From positions 1 through 45,569 of the forward strand of contig JAGWVT010000014.1 of assembly GCA_018970765.1 (NCBI GenBank): a stretch of DNA of 45,569 nucleotides, read 5' to 3'. The translations under genes and the position numbers were made by a program. Below the pieces are notes generated by a model. That model was not told where the DNA came from. It saw only the letters and a list, made by a program, of their open reading frames with translations, and did not search any database. Every line of letters begins with the position of its first letter. Position 1 is the first letter of the stretch. This document shows, piece by piece, positions 32,635 through 39,983 of the stretch. Origin of the DNA: Actinomycetales bacterium (GTDB lineage Bacteria > Actinomycetota > Actinomycetes > S36-B12).

Positions 32635-33773
32635 CACTCCACCTCCCGGTAAGCGTCCACGGTCGTCACGCGAGTCGCGCCCGCTGCGCGTAGCTCGCTC
32701 ATCACGTCGTCGATCTTCTGCTTGAGTTCTCGGCCCTTGAGACCCTGGGCCTTGAGTTCGCGCTCGATCCCGGCCTTGCTGACGACGATCTTGGGCTCGA
32801 GGGCCCGCTCGGCGCCGGCCATGCTGATGATGGCGATGCCCAGAGCGTTGGCATCTCCGTTGAGATTGATCGACTCGCGGTCCACGCCGACGCGGACCCA
32901 ACGCTTGCCAGTGGGGAGCCGGATGCCCTCGGCCATCTTGTTGGCGGCGTACAGCTTCAACGAGCCCTCAAGCTGCTCGCACGCAGCTTGCACCTGGCGC
33001 AGCTTCATCAGAAGCGCCCCGGCGTTGTCGTCGGTGATCTCCAGCTTCACGGGCTCAGGAGGCGCGATGGCGGTCGTCGCGGCGTTGGTCGTGGGGCAGA
33101 CGGCGACGGCGCGGCAGCGGTGACAGTGCGAGCCCTGCTGCGGGAGCGCAGTAGGCACAGCGTCAACGAGCCGCTTCACCTCGTGGGCGACCGCGTCAAT
33201 CTCAAATGCGTCCAGCGTGTGCGACGTGGAGGTGACGCCGTTGGGCGTGATGCGAACCACGTGGATCGTCACACTGTCGATTCGGTGCGCGCGAGCGACC
33301 ATCAAGGCGTAGAGACGCAGTTGCCAGTTGTCGTTGGCGTCGGCGGGACCGGCGCCGAAACCGCTGGTCGTCTTCCAGTCGATGATCTCTGCGTGATCGT
33401 CGCCAATCGCCAGGGCGTCGATGGTGCCGGGGATCTCAGTGGTGCTCACCTGATAGCCGCGACCGACGTTGGTGCCGATGAAGCGTGCGGCGTCGCGCTG
33501 CACGTCATAGGCATAAGCGGCCTCGGCCGTCCACTCATCGACCGACAGCGGCGAGGTGCTCCACCACTGCTGCCATTCGTGGAACAGGTCGCGCGCGTCG
33601 TCGGTGTGTAGCTCGACCTTGCGCCCGATCAGCATGCTTTCGATGGCGGCATGAACCTCGGTGCCGATCAGCATGGCATCGCTGGGCGGCAGCGCGGGCG
33701 GCGCCTGCACGTCCTCGCGTGCCCACCACTGGCACCTGCGGAGGACCGGGAGCGTTGAGCCGGTGATCTTCAC
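32634..33773 (-). CDS. RecB/Cas4-like PD-(D/E)XK nuclease with probable Fe-S cluster
   Basis: A 379-residue protein. Nuclease motifs: H41 in GTEVHAAIE, D119 in GTIDAL, and D132-W-K134 in EIIDWKTT, with a later QLRLYAL helix as in RecB-family exonucleases. C14 near the N-terminus plus C217-x2-C220-x5-C226 reproduces the AddB/Cas4 four-cysteine iron-sulphur arrangement. Residues 240-379 form an additional helical domain. Next to Bet and SSB it should be the exonuclease that makes 3' tails for annealing. Confidence 0.85.
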   Translation of the reverse strand: MKITGSTLPVLRRCQWWAREDVQAPPALPPSDAMLIGTEVHAAIESMLIGRKVELHTDDARDLFHEWQQWWSTSPLSVDEWTAEAAYAYDVQRDAARFIGTNVGRGYQVSTTEIPGTIDALAIGDDHAEIIDWKTTSGFGAGPADANDNWQLRLYALMVARAHRIDSVTIHVVRITPNGVTSTSHTLDAFEIDAVAHEVKRLVDAVPTALPQQGSHCHRCRAVAVCPTTNAATTAIAPPEPVKLEITDDNAGALLMKLRQVQAACEQLEGSLKLYAANKMAEGIRLPTGKRWVRVGVDRESINLNGDANALGIAIISMAGAERALEPKIVVSKAGIERELKAQGLKGRELKQKIDDVMSELRAAGATRVTTVDAYREVE

Positions 33774-33973
33774 GACAGAACCTCGTGGCGGTGAGCCTCA
33801 AGAAACGCCTTGAACAGAGGCGCAAGGTCATCGGCGGGCATGGAAATCTCAGCGGTTGACCCACACTTGCCACACGCGAATGAAAACCCGTTCTCGGTCA
33901 TGTACCTGCCGACGTGCGCCATGCCAAGCGGATCAGGAGTGGCGGGCCTCACCTTGACAAATCGCTTGGACAT
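33770..33973 (-). CDS. Small zinc-knuckle protein
   Basis: A 67-residue protein that overlaps the Bet stop by one base. It has an extended basic N-terminus, FACGKCGSTAEI as a single CxxC knuckle, and a C-terminal helix (LAPLFKAFLEAHRHEVL). Coupled between Bet and the nuclease; function unknown. Confidence 0.65.
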   Translation of the reverse strand: MSKRFVKVRPATPDPLGMAHVGRYMTENGFSFACGKCGSTAEISMPADDLAPLFKAFLEAHRHEVLS

Positions 33974-34704
33974 TACGCGACCTCCTGGCGGCGAGCGTTG
34001 TAGCGGGTGCGGAGGTCCGCCTGCTCCTGTGTGCTCAGGTGCTCCTTGGCGGCGCTGATGTTGCCGGCGACGCGCTTGAGCGCGTCCAGCGTGCTGGCCT
34101 CTGCGATGGCGTTGACGGCGGCGGTGTACGCGGCGCTGACGGTGGAGACGGTGGGGAACTCGATGCCGTCATCCTGCGGCTGCACGACGACGACGGGGCG
34201 CTCGACAGGACGCTCGTCACGCTGGGCCTGATCCATCTCCTCGGCGGCGTACAGGCCGGACAGGTCGCTGCTGAATGCGCGTCGCAGGGCTCGAGCCTCG
34301 GCGCACTTCGCGAGCATCACGCGGGGCATCTTCTTCCAGATGGGGCTGCTACCGCGGTACTCCTCGTAGAACGCGGACTCCTCCACGTCGAACCAGGTGC
34401 CGTTGACGAACTTCTTGACGCTGACGAACGCGGCGACGAGGTTCTTCTGGTCGTCGTATTCGTAGCGAGTGGCGCCGGGGGCGTAGCAGTTGGTGCGTTC
34501 AGCGATGGCCCTCAGACCGTCGATGCTGACGATGATGCCCTGCGGCGTGTAGTAGACCTGCTTGGTGAACGGGTCGAGGTTGCGGCTGCGGCAGACCTGG
34601 AGGAACAGCGCGAGCTGCGCGTCGTTCGCTCCACGGGCGACGGTCTGCTTGATGGTGTCGATCTGCTCGCGCGAAAAGTTTGACGTGGTGATGGCGGTGG
34701 TCAT
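33973..34704 (-). CDS. bet: Bet-type single-strand annealing protein
   Basis: A 243-residue recombinase. Signature segments of the Bet (Red-beta) family are present: QLALFLQVCRSRNLDPFTKQ then VYYTPQGIIVSIDGLRAIAE and RTNCYAPGA, followed by WKKMPRVMLAKCAEARALRR. It anneals complementary single strands during recombination and concatemer formation, working with the nuclease and SSB of the same operon. The C-terminal 70 residues are a linker and a small helical domain likely for partner binding. Confidence 0.93.
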   Translation of the reverse strand: MTTAITTSNFSREQIDTIKQTVARGANDAQLALFLQVCRSRNLDPFTKQVYYTPQGIIVSIDGLRAIAERTNCYAPGATRYEYDDQKNLVAAFVSVKKFVNGTWFDVEESAFYEEYRGSSPIWKKMPRVMLAKCAEARALRRAFSSDLSGLYAAEEMDQAQRDERPVERPVVVVQPQDDGIEFPTVSTVSAAYTAAVNAIAEASTLDALKRVAGNISAAKEHLSTQEQADLRTRYNARRQEVA

Positions 34705-34712
34705 CTGTGTCC

Positions 34713-34943
34713 TCAGTTCAGATTGCTGCGGTTGGCGGCGTCGATGGTCAGGTCGTGCAGGAGAACCCGGCGGGAAAGGCAGGCGTGGCCGTAGCGGCAG
34801 ACGAAACCCGCAAACTCCTCCTCGTCCATGTCGCCGTCGTAGCGGGCCTGCGCCGCCTGCAACAACTGGATGCCGCGCAGTTGCTCCTCGCGCTTGGCCT
34901 GCTCCAACACGCCGTCCGGGTCGATGGCGGAAACCTTACGCAT
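34713..34943 (-). CDS. Small hypothetical protein upstream of bet
   Basis: A 76-residue protein with features EQAKREEQLRGIQLLQAAQA, an acidic DGDMDEEEFAGF patch and two Cys. It is predicted mostly helical. Overlaps the first operon gene by 8 bases. No family recognised. Confidence 0.65.
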   Translation of the reverse strand: MRKVSAIDPDGVLEQAKREEQLRGIQLLQAAQARYDGDMDEEEFAGFVCRYGHACLSRRVLLHDLTIDAANRSNLN

Positions 34944-35100
34944 CGTTCACCTCGCTCTCGAGGATGGAGCGGAGTTCGCGCGCCCACTTGAGCGCCATCT
35001 CGCCCACGAGGTTCGGGTGCTCGTCCGCCTGCCGGATCATCAGATCGGCTACCAACGTAGCCAAGGCGTTCTTGCGGGTTTCGCGTTGCTGCTCGGTCAC
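34936..35100 (-). CDS. First gene of the leftward operon, 54-residue helical protein
   Basis: Starts at the GTG ending at 35100, 7 bases after AAGGAG. Sequence features: TEQQRETRKNALATLVADLM, then VGEMALKWARELRSILESEV. It is the promoter-proximal gene, about 30 bases from the predicted transcription start, and could be an early regulator or host-takeover peptide, but nothing identifies it. Confidence 0.7.
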   Translation of the reverse strand: MTEQQRETRKNALATLVADLMIRQADEHPNLVGEMALKWARELRSILESEVNDA

Positions 35101-35136
35101 TGTGTCTCTCCTTGGTCGCTCACTGCGACGGGATGC

Positions 35137-35165
35137 ACTCTAGCCATGTCCGCTTGTCGCGTCAA
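35137..35165 (-). promoter_or_regulatory. Sigma70-type early leftward promoter
   Basis: On the minus strand: -35 TTGACG (35165-35160), 17-bp spacer, -10 TAGAGT (35142-35137). A perfect inverted repeat, CCATGTC (35144-35150) and GACATGG (35174-35180), brackets the -35 box and could be an operator for the divergent Cro-like regulator. On the plus strand, TTGACG (35245-35250) with a weak TGTACC (35267-35272) is a poor candidate promoter for that regulator. Confidence 0.75.
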
Positions 35166-35292
35166 AATAAATCGACATGGTGGACGCAAGTGCTTGATTT
35201 TGCGGGCATCCATGCCGTCGAGATCTAAAGGCGTCACGCCACACTTGACGACGGCGGCTGCGCTGGTGTACCTCGCCGGCAGGAGGTCATGC

Positions 35293-35514
35293 ATGACGCT
35301 GGCAGAGTGGATCAAGCGGGAGCGGTCGTCGCAGAGCGAGGTGGCTCGCCGCCTGGGCGTGAAGCGCCAAGCTGTGCAGCAGTGGTGCGCCAAGACGACG
35401 ACGCCGACGCTCTACTACGCGCTGGCGCTGTGCGCGATCACTGGAGGCGAGGTGCCGCCGGACTCGTGGCTGGACGCCAAGGAGCGTGCGGCGTTGCGGG
35501 GCCTGACGGCGTGA
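35293..35514 (+). CDS. Cro/YdaS-like helix-turn-helix regulator
   Basis: A 73-residue protein starting at ATG 35293, 6 bases after AGGAGG (the ATG at 35289 is out of frame). It opens MTLAEWIKRERSSQSEVARR and continues LGVKRQAVQQWCAKTTTPTL, a standard helix-turn-helix with the turn around residue 22-25. It is divergent from the recombination operon, the typical place for an early switch protein. No partner repressor or integrase is present, so it need not imply lysogeny. Confidence 0.85.
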   Translation: MTLAEWIKRERSSQSEVARRLGVKRQAVQQWCAKTTTPTLYYALALCAITGGEVPPDSWLDAKERAALRGLTA

Positions 35515-35687
35515 CGGTCCTCGAGGTCGTGCTCGCGGTCGTGGCCGTGGCGCTGTGGCTTGCGATGATACGGTTGCACGCCGAGGTCGTGGTGCTGCGC
35601 CGGGAACGCGATGACATGGCGCGTCACATGAAGGCGCTCACAACCGTGTACCGCAGAGGAGTTGACAAGCGCGGCGACCATCGGTAG
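35511..35687 (+). CDS. Small single-span membrane protein
   Basis: A 58-residue protein from a GTG in GTGA overlap with the regulator. One membrane helix (VLEVVLAVVAVALWLAMI) is followed by a charged coiled coil (LHAEVVVLRRERDDMARHM). The longer frame from 35289 is a shadow. Its 3' end contains the -35 box of the next promoter. Might be a superinfection-exclusion or membrane-signalling protein; unproven. Confidence 0.65.
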   Translation: MTVLEVVLAVVAVALWLAMIRLHAEVVVLRRERDDMARHMKALTTVYRRGVDKRGDHR

Positions 35688-35690
35688 TCT
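35662..35690 (+). promoter_or_regulatory. Sigma70-type promoter of the replication operon
   Basis: -35 TTGACA (35662-35667), 17-bp spacer, -10 TAGTCT (35685-35690). The predicted start near 35697 leaves a leader of about 145 bases before the initiator gene. The -35 and following AAGC, and the AGTCTGC around the -10, recur in the putative promoter at 39992. Confidence 0.75.
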
Positions 35691-35757
35691 GCTCTCGCTT
35701 GACCCGCTGTAGCCGCAGCGGCTCCTCATAGTCTCAGGGCGAACCCCCCACGCCCCG

Positions 35758-35797
35758 GAGAGCGTGTTCGATGGCGGCTACCATCGGATGCGCTCTC
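35758..35797 (+). promoter_or_regulatory. Structured 5' leader upstream of the replication initiator
   Basis: Nested perfect stems: outer GAGAGCG/CGCTCTC and inner CGATGG/CCATCG around a 6-base loop, each separated by 4-base internal loops. It is followed by TGTCTTTTGG. A smaller stem, CCGCTG/CAGCGG, precedes it at 35704-35721. Candidate attenuator, terminator or small RNA. Confidence 0.6.
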
Positions 35798-35842
35798 TGT
35801 CTTTTGGTGACCCATGCATCACGTTCAACGCTGGAGGCTCTT

Positions 35843-36742
35843 ATGAGTCTCCCTTGGATCAGGATCTACAACGACCTGCCGGATCATCCCAAGAGTGACC
35901 ACTTGGCGGCACTGCTCAACGAGCCTCGCGCCTGGACTCACGTTGTTGAGTTGTGGCTCTGGGTGTCTCGCGTGCGCCCGGATGGGAGCCTGACGGGCCT
36001 GCATCCGGTCGTCATCGCCCGTCGAGCCGGCTGGGGCGGCGATCCGATTACGTTCGTTGACGCCATGCGTCAGGCAGGATTTATCGACGGCGACCAGATC
36101 CACGCATGGGTGGAATATCAGGGCGCGCACGCAAAAAAGCTGGAAAAAGATCGCACCCGCATCCGTCAACTACGCGACACAAATAAAAATGTCGCCGCGA
36201 CACTCCCTGCGACACCCTCCGCGACAGTCGTCGCGACACTCCCTGCGAGCGTCGCGGGGAGCGTCCCCCCGTTAGAGGAGATGAGAGGAGAAGAGAAGAT
36301 AAAGAACAACAACCTTGCGCTTTTCGAAAATCGAAAAGACGCGGCGCCGGTCGAGGAGGTCAAGCCCCGTCGAGGACGCCCGCCGAAGGACAAGTCCCCG
36401 GAGGCTGAGGCCGAGCGCGTGGCTGAGAAGGCAGACGGCGACCGCTGGATGGACGCCGCTCGCAAGCTCACCGGCCTGACCGCCGACGAGCTTCGCTGGA
36501 ACACCGGGGCGTGGATGGGCTTCCGGAGGCAGCGCAAGGCGCGGGGCATGGATCAACTCATGCGGGCGCTCGAGGGCCTGGAAGCCGATGCTTTCGCCAA
36601 GACCGCCGGCCTTGGCTACCTCGTCAGCGACAACGGGATCACCAAGGGCCTCGCCAAGTGGAACAAGGGCGCATCGGGCGTCCATGTCAGCCGTACGGTT
36701 CACGTCGTTGGCAACGGCGAGTCGTTCGACAAGTTTCTTTAG
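35843..36742 (+). CDS. Replication initiator (replisome organiser-like)
   Basis: A 299-residue protein starting at ATG 35843 after GGAGG; the 24-codon extension to 35771 would be translated from the leader stem-loop and is rejected. The N-terminus (LPWIRIYNDLPDHPKSDHLA, RAGWGGDPITFVDAMRQAGF) resembles winged-helix phage replication proteins. A low-complexity linker (ATLPATPSATVVATLP) encodes origin-like DNA iterons. The C-terminal half is helical and basic. Followed by a DnaC-like loader, as in lambda-type O/P modules. Confidence 0.8.
   Translation: MSLPWIRIYNDLPDHPKSDHLAALLNEPRAWTHVVELWLWVSRVRPDGSLTGLHPVVIARRAGWGGDPITFVDAMRQAGFIDGDQIHAWVEYQGAHAKKLEKDRTRIRQLRDTNKNVAATLPATPSATVVATLPASVAGSVPPLEEMRGEEKIKNNNLALFENRKDAAPVEEVKPRRGRPPKDKSPEAEAERVAEKADGDRWMDAARKLTGLTADELRWNTGAWMGFRRQRKARGMDQLMRALEGLEADAFAKTAGLGYLVSDNGITKGLAKWNKGASGVHVSRTVHVVGNGESFDKFL
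36174..36338. other. Candidate replication origin inside the initiator gene
   Basis: GCGACA occurs at 36174, 36197, 36209, 36221 and 36233, the last four exactly 12 bp apart, with a fifth degenerate GCGAGC at 36245. Next come a purine-only-like, AT-richer stretch (about 36274-36312) and a perfect palindrome, CTTTTCGA/TCGAAAAG (36320-36338). Iterons, an asymmetric unwinding tract and a palindrome within the initiator coding region mirror lambda-type origins. No functional proof. Confidence 0.65.
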
Positions 36743-36751
36743 GAGGCAGAG

Positions 36752-37633
36752 ATGCGTAAACTTTCAGTGATGGACGAAAAGACCCTGCAAGGATTTAAGG
36801 ACCGTGCGACCGTGGCGCTGGACATCATCAAGTCCACGAGGCGCAACGACTGCCCGCGTTGCCCGAGCGCCGACAGCGAGGTCGCGGCTGCTTGCACCTC
36901 CAAGCTTGACCCGGACACCGAAACGCATGGCTTTGGCGACGGCCCGATGTGCAAGCACGTTGAGGAGAAGGCTCGCCAAGCGGCCGACGAGGAACTGACC
37001 AAGCGCCGAGCCTACCGGATGAAGCACGCGGGCGTCCCTGACCCGGAGATGATTAAGTACCTCGCCCCGCTGCGCACGATGCCTCGCCCGCCTCGTTCAT
37101 GGTTCGGTCCCGATCAGGGCCAGCGCACCGGCTCCGAGCAGATCATCGAAGGCGTTGAGTCTTGGATCGCCTACCCCGGATGCCACACCCTGCTCATCGT
37201 TGGCGACGTGGGCTGCGGCAAGAGCACCGCCGCTGCTTGGGCGGTCGCCTGCACGCAGGACAATGCCCTGTGGCTGTCGGCACGCATGGTGGACGACCTC
37301 GACCGCTGGAAGACCGTGAGCGAGCTAGCGTACCGCGTGGGCCTCCTCGTGATCGACGATCTGGGCACCGAGCGCGTGACCGAGAGCGGATGGGGAACCG
37401 AGACACTTGGCTCCCTGTGGGTGGACCGCATCGACTCCTGCAAGCGAACCCTCGTGACGACCAACTTAGGGCCAGAGGGGATCATCAAGCGGTACGGCGA
37501 CCGGCTGCGCTCGCGGCTCAACCGGCGCCCCCAGGCGGGCTTCATCGAAGGTGGTGCGACCGATCTTCGTCGGCTCAAGCGGGACTACCAGCAGCGCATC
37601 GGTGAGGCGCGGGACTTTCGAGGGCAGCGATGA
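36752..37633 (+). CDS. DnaC-like helicase loader (AAA+ ATPase)
   Basis: A 293-residue protein. Residues 130-270 form the AAA+ core: Walker A GDVGCGKST (151-159), Walker B LLVIDDLG (198-205), sensor-1 TTN (236-238) and an arginine-finger region RYGDRLRSRL (247-256). The N-terminal part carries C34, C37, C48 and C67, likely a zinc site. It should load the host DnaB-type helicase at the origin, since no helicase gene is visible. AGGAGG precedes the ATG. Confidence 0.9.
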   Translation: MRKLSVMDEKTLQGFKDRATVALDIIKSTRRNDCPRCPSADSEVAAACTSKLDPDTETHGFGDGPMCKHVEEKARQAADEELTKRRAYRMKHAGVPDPEMIKYLAPLRTMPRPPRSWFGPDQGQRTGSEQIIEGVESWIAYPGCHTLLIVGDVGCGKSTAAAWAVACTQDNALWLSARMVDDLDRWKTVSELAYRVGLLVIDDLGTERVTESGWGTETLGSLWVDRIDSCKRTLVTTNLGPEGIIKRYGDRLRSRLNRRPQAGFIEGGATDLRRLKRDYQQRIGEARDFRGQR

Positions 37634-37860
37634 CCGAGGCTGAGATCGCGGAACTGGAGGCCGAGTTGCGCTTGCACAAAGAGGAGCGGTTGCGCCTCCG
37701 AGCGCTGGAGATGCGCCTCTCGCGGGAGTTGGAAACGACCAAGGCTAAGTTGTCTGAGGCGCTGGACTTCGCGGAAGAGGGCTGGGCGTACGTCGACGAG
37801 TTCTACAAGGCCAAGTGGGATTACGCGGGGCGACTTGCCGCCTTGCGAGGGCAGCGATGA
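37630..37860 (+). CDS. Small coiled-coil protein
   Basis: A 76-residue protein coupled by ATGA to the loader. Almost the whole length is a charged heptad helix (ELEAELRLHKEERLRLRALE, then LSRELETTKAKLSEALDF), ending FYKAKWDYAGRLAALRG. May be an accessory to the loader or a small scaffold. No family recognised. Confidence 0.65.
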   Translation: MTEAEIAELEAELRLHKEERLRLRALEMRLSRELETTKAKLSEALDFAEEGWAYVDEFYKAKWDYAGRLAALRGQR

Positions 37861-38087
37861 CCGACACGGGATGGGAGCGATGGAACGACGTGCGCGAGAT
37901 GCCGGCGCAGGAGCAGTCGGAGATGGCCGACGCCTGCATTGAGCACCTCAAGCGCAAGCCGCAGGCGGCATTCAAACTGAGGACTTACGGCGGCAAGCTG
38001 TTCCTCGCCGTGCGCGGTGACGACGGTACGATCTGGGCGTGGCAAACGGACATCCGAGCAGAGAGGCTTGTTTATGCTGACCAGTGA
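37857..38087 (+). CDS. Hypothetical protein
   Basis: A 76-residue protein from the ATG at 37857 (ATGA). Helical N-terminus (AQEQSEMADACIEHLKRKP), then a strand-rich end (FKLRTYGGKLFLAVRGDDGT; IWAWQTDIRAERLVYAD). Looks like a compact alpha/beta domain. Overlaps the next gene by 14 bases. Confidence 0.65.
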   Translation: MTDTGWERWNDVREMPAQEQSEMADACIEHLKRKPQAAFKLRTYGGKLFLAVRGDDGTIWAWQTDIRAERLVYADQ

Positions 38088-38970
38088 GCAGATTGCGGAG
38101 TTGAAGGCGAAGATCAACGGGCGTCGGGTTGTGGCGAGCATCAGCGGCGGCAAAGACTCCGCTGCGATGAGTTTGTACCTGACCGAGCTGGGGATCGAGC
38201 ACGACCGCGTGTTCATGGACACGGGTTGGGAGCACGACCTGACCTACGCCTACCTGCGCGGGCCGCTGACCGAGAAACTGGGGCCGATCACTTGGTTGGA
38301 GCCCAAGCGCAAGATGGAAGAGTTGGTGCTGCACAAGGGGATGTTCCCTTCGCGCCAGCGTCGGTACTGCACACAGGAACTTAAGGTGTTTCCGATGAAG
38401 CATCACATCAAAGCCCTACAGGACCGAGGCGACGACGTTGTGAATACCGTTGGCATTCGGGCCGGTGAATCCGAGGCGCGATCCAAGATGCCCGAGTGGG
38501 AGTGGCAAGATGGGTTCGATTGCGAGGTTTGGCGTCCGCTCATTCGGTGGAGCGAGCAGGACGTGATTGACATCCACAAGCGCCACGGGTTGACGCCAAA
38601 TCCGCTTTACTTGCAAGGGGCCGAACGTGTTGGGTGTTGGCCTTGCATTTACGCTCGCAAAGAAGAGGTGCGACTGATTGCCATGATTGACCCGGCACGC
38701 ATCGACCGTGTGCGCGAGCTTGAGCGTTTGGTTTCTCTGAAGGCTCACGACAGGGCTGCTGCTAAGGGCGAGGTTCTTGATAACAATCCCTCTTGGTTCC
38801 AGGCTCGAAATGGCGGGACGGGCGAGTGCTGGCCCATCGATACCGTGGTGCAGTGGAGCAAGACATCGCGTGGCGGCAAGCAGTTTGAGTTGTTCGCCGC
38901 TGCCGAGCGTGACGCAGGATGCATGAGGTGGGGCCTGTGCGAAACTCAGGTGGAGAAGAAGGATGAGTAG
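38074..38970 (+). CDS. PAPS-reductase-family ATP-pyrophosphatase
   Basis: A 298-residue protein from ATG 38074. PP-loop VVASISGGKDSAAM (19-32, SGGKDS at 24-29) and IEHDRVFMDTGWEHDLTYAY define the adenylating core shared by PAPS reductases, DndC-like and thiolation enzymes. Cysteines C99 (RRYCTQELK), C188-x2-C191 (GCWPC) and a C-terminal C283/C289 could hold an iron-sulphur cluster. The true substrate (sulphate assimilation, DNA or tRNA sulphuration) is unknown. Its place among replication genes hints at a nucleic-acid role. Confidence 0.8.
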   Translation: MLTSEQIAELKAKINGRRVVASISGGKDSAAMSLYLTELGIEHDRVFMDTGWEHDLTYAYLRGPLTEKLGPITWLEPKRKMEELVLHKGMFPSRQRRYCTQELKVFPMKHHIKALQDRGDDVVNTVGIRAGESEARSKMPEWEWQDGFDCEVWRPLIRWSEQDVIDIHKRHGLTPNPLYLQGAERVGCWPCIYARKEEVRLIAMIDPARIDRVRELERLVSLKAHDRAAAKGEVLDNNPSWFQARNGGTGECWPIDTVVQWSKTSRGGKQFELFAAAERDAGCMRWGLCETQVEKKDE

Positions 38971-39373
38971 CCACAAGCCGACGTGTGCATCATGGGGCTA
39001 CAATCCTTGCGATTGCGGCTCGCTGACGTTTGAAGTCCCCGTGAAGCTAATCTCCGAGGCCAACCAGCGCGAGCATTGGGCGATCAAGAACAAGCGCAAG
39101 AAGGCGCAGCAGCGGGCCGTGGAGTTGACCTGGCTCGCCGGCCGCTACCGTGTCGCGCCTCCGGTGTGCATCACGCTCACCCGCGTCGGCGTGCGTCGGC
39201 TGGACCCGGACAACCTCGCGGGCAGCTGCAAGCACGTCCAGGACGCGCTCGCCAAGTGCATCGGCGTGGACGACGGCGACTTCCGCAAGGTCCGGTGGAT
39301 TTACGAGCAGCGCAAGGGCTCGCCCAAGCAGTACCTGCTTGAGGTCTGCATCCAGCCACTGGAGGCCCCGTGA
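38963..39373 (+). CDS. rusA: RusA-like Holliday junction resolvase
   Basis: A 136-residue protein. The RusA signature is present: RRLDPDNLAGSCKHVQDALA then CIGVDDGDFRKV, with acidic residues D81, D83, D94, D103 and D104 as candidate metal ligands and K90. Preceded by a Cys-rich CASWGYNPCDCGS N-terminus, which is not part of the usual domain. It should resolve branched DNA from Bet/SSB recombination before packaging. Confidence 0.85.
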   Translation: MSSHKPTCASWGYNPCDCGSLTFEVPVKLISEANQREHWAIKNKRKKAQQRAVELTWLAGRYRVAPPVCITLTRVGVRRLDPDNLAGSCKHVQDALAKCIGVDDGDFRKVRWIYEQRKGSPKQYLLEVCIQPLEAP

Positions 39374-39543
39374 CCGGCTACCGCTACGACGACGCGGTCG
39401 TCGCCTTGGTGCGCTCCGGTGTCGCAACGATTGATGCGCTGCGTCGAGAGTGCAACATCCCCGGCGGGACGATGAAGATCATCATGCGACGACTGTTGAG
39501 AACCGGACAGATCCGCATGGTGACGAAGGGTTGGTACGCCTAA
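39370..39543 (+). CDS. Small winged-helix-like protein (57 residues)
   Basis: Starts at GTG 39370 (GTGA overlap) and ends at 39543. Helices AVVALVRSGVATIDALRREC, then GGTMKIIMRRLLRTG, and a short hairpin QIRMVTKGWYA follow a minimal helix-turn-helix-wing layout. Likely a DNA-binding regulator; otherwise unrecognised. Confidence 0.65.
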   Translation: MTGYRYDDAVVALVRSGVATIDALRRECNIPGGTMKIIMRRLLRTGQIRMVTKGWYA

Positions 39544-39761
39544 TGTTGCGTGATGGACACTACCTGTGCTGGGCCTGCCGGCGTCGCTTGGGCAAGGAGA
39601 ACCAGACGGGGTACTGCGCCGGATGCGTAGGAAGGGCCTGCCCTTGCGTTATGGCGTCATCGGGATGCCCCGGACGGGTCCATGCCGCTTCCCGGTCCCG
39701 AGTGTGCTCTGCGCACGATAGCGGCCTTCGCCGGAAGATGTTGAGTATCGAACATGACTAG
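39543..39761 (+). CDS. Small multi-cysteine zinc protein
   Basis: A 72-residue protein whose ATG overlaps the previous stop (TAATG). Eight cysteines in pairs (CWAC, CAGC, CPC, C...C) with basic residues between, compatible with two zinc sites. Function unknown; one of many such proteins here. Confidence 0.6.
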   Translation: MLRDGHYLCWACRRRLGKENQTGYCAGCVGRACPCVMASSGCPGRVHAASRSRVCSAHDSGLRRKMLSIEHD

Positions 39762-39957
39762 GCCGGCGACCGACGATCCCGGCCACGGCTCTCCTGGCCG
39801 CGCCCGTAAACGGATCGAGGCGCTGCTCCGAGAAGCATGGGGCGTGCGCGAGGTCGACGGCGGCTGGCTCATCCGCGCCCCGATGGATCAGCACTGGCAA
39901 CTCTGGCTCCGTCTCGACAAGGAGTGGGCCGCGATGGAGAAGTGGAAAGCTGAGTAG
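39754..39957 (+). CDS. Small hypothetical protein
   Basis: A 67-residue protein overlapping the previous gene by 8 bases. Pattern RARKRIEALLREAWGVREVD then GGWLIRAPMDQHWQLWLRLD suggests a helix followed by a beta hairpin with many Trp. It ends the first half of the plus-strand early run, before a 90-bp gap with promoter-like DNA. Confidence 0.6.
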   Translation: MTRPATDDPGHGSPGRARKRIEALLREAWGVREVDGGWLIRAPMDQHWQLWLRLDKEWAAMEKWKAE

Positions 39958-39983
39958 TTACCGCAGCATGCAAAATAAATCCT

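Noticed and set aside
35293-35514. Evidence for a temperate life cycle
   Set aside because: A Cro-like protein alone is insufficient; no integrase, partition system or second repressor was found.
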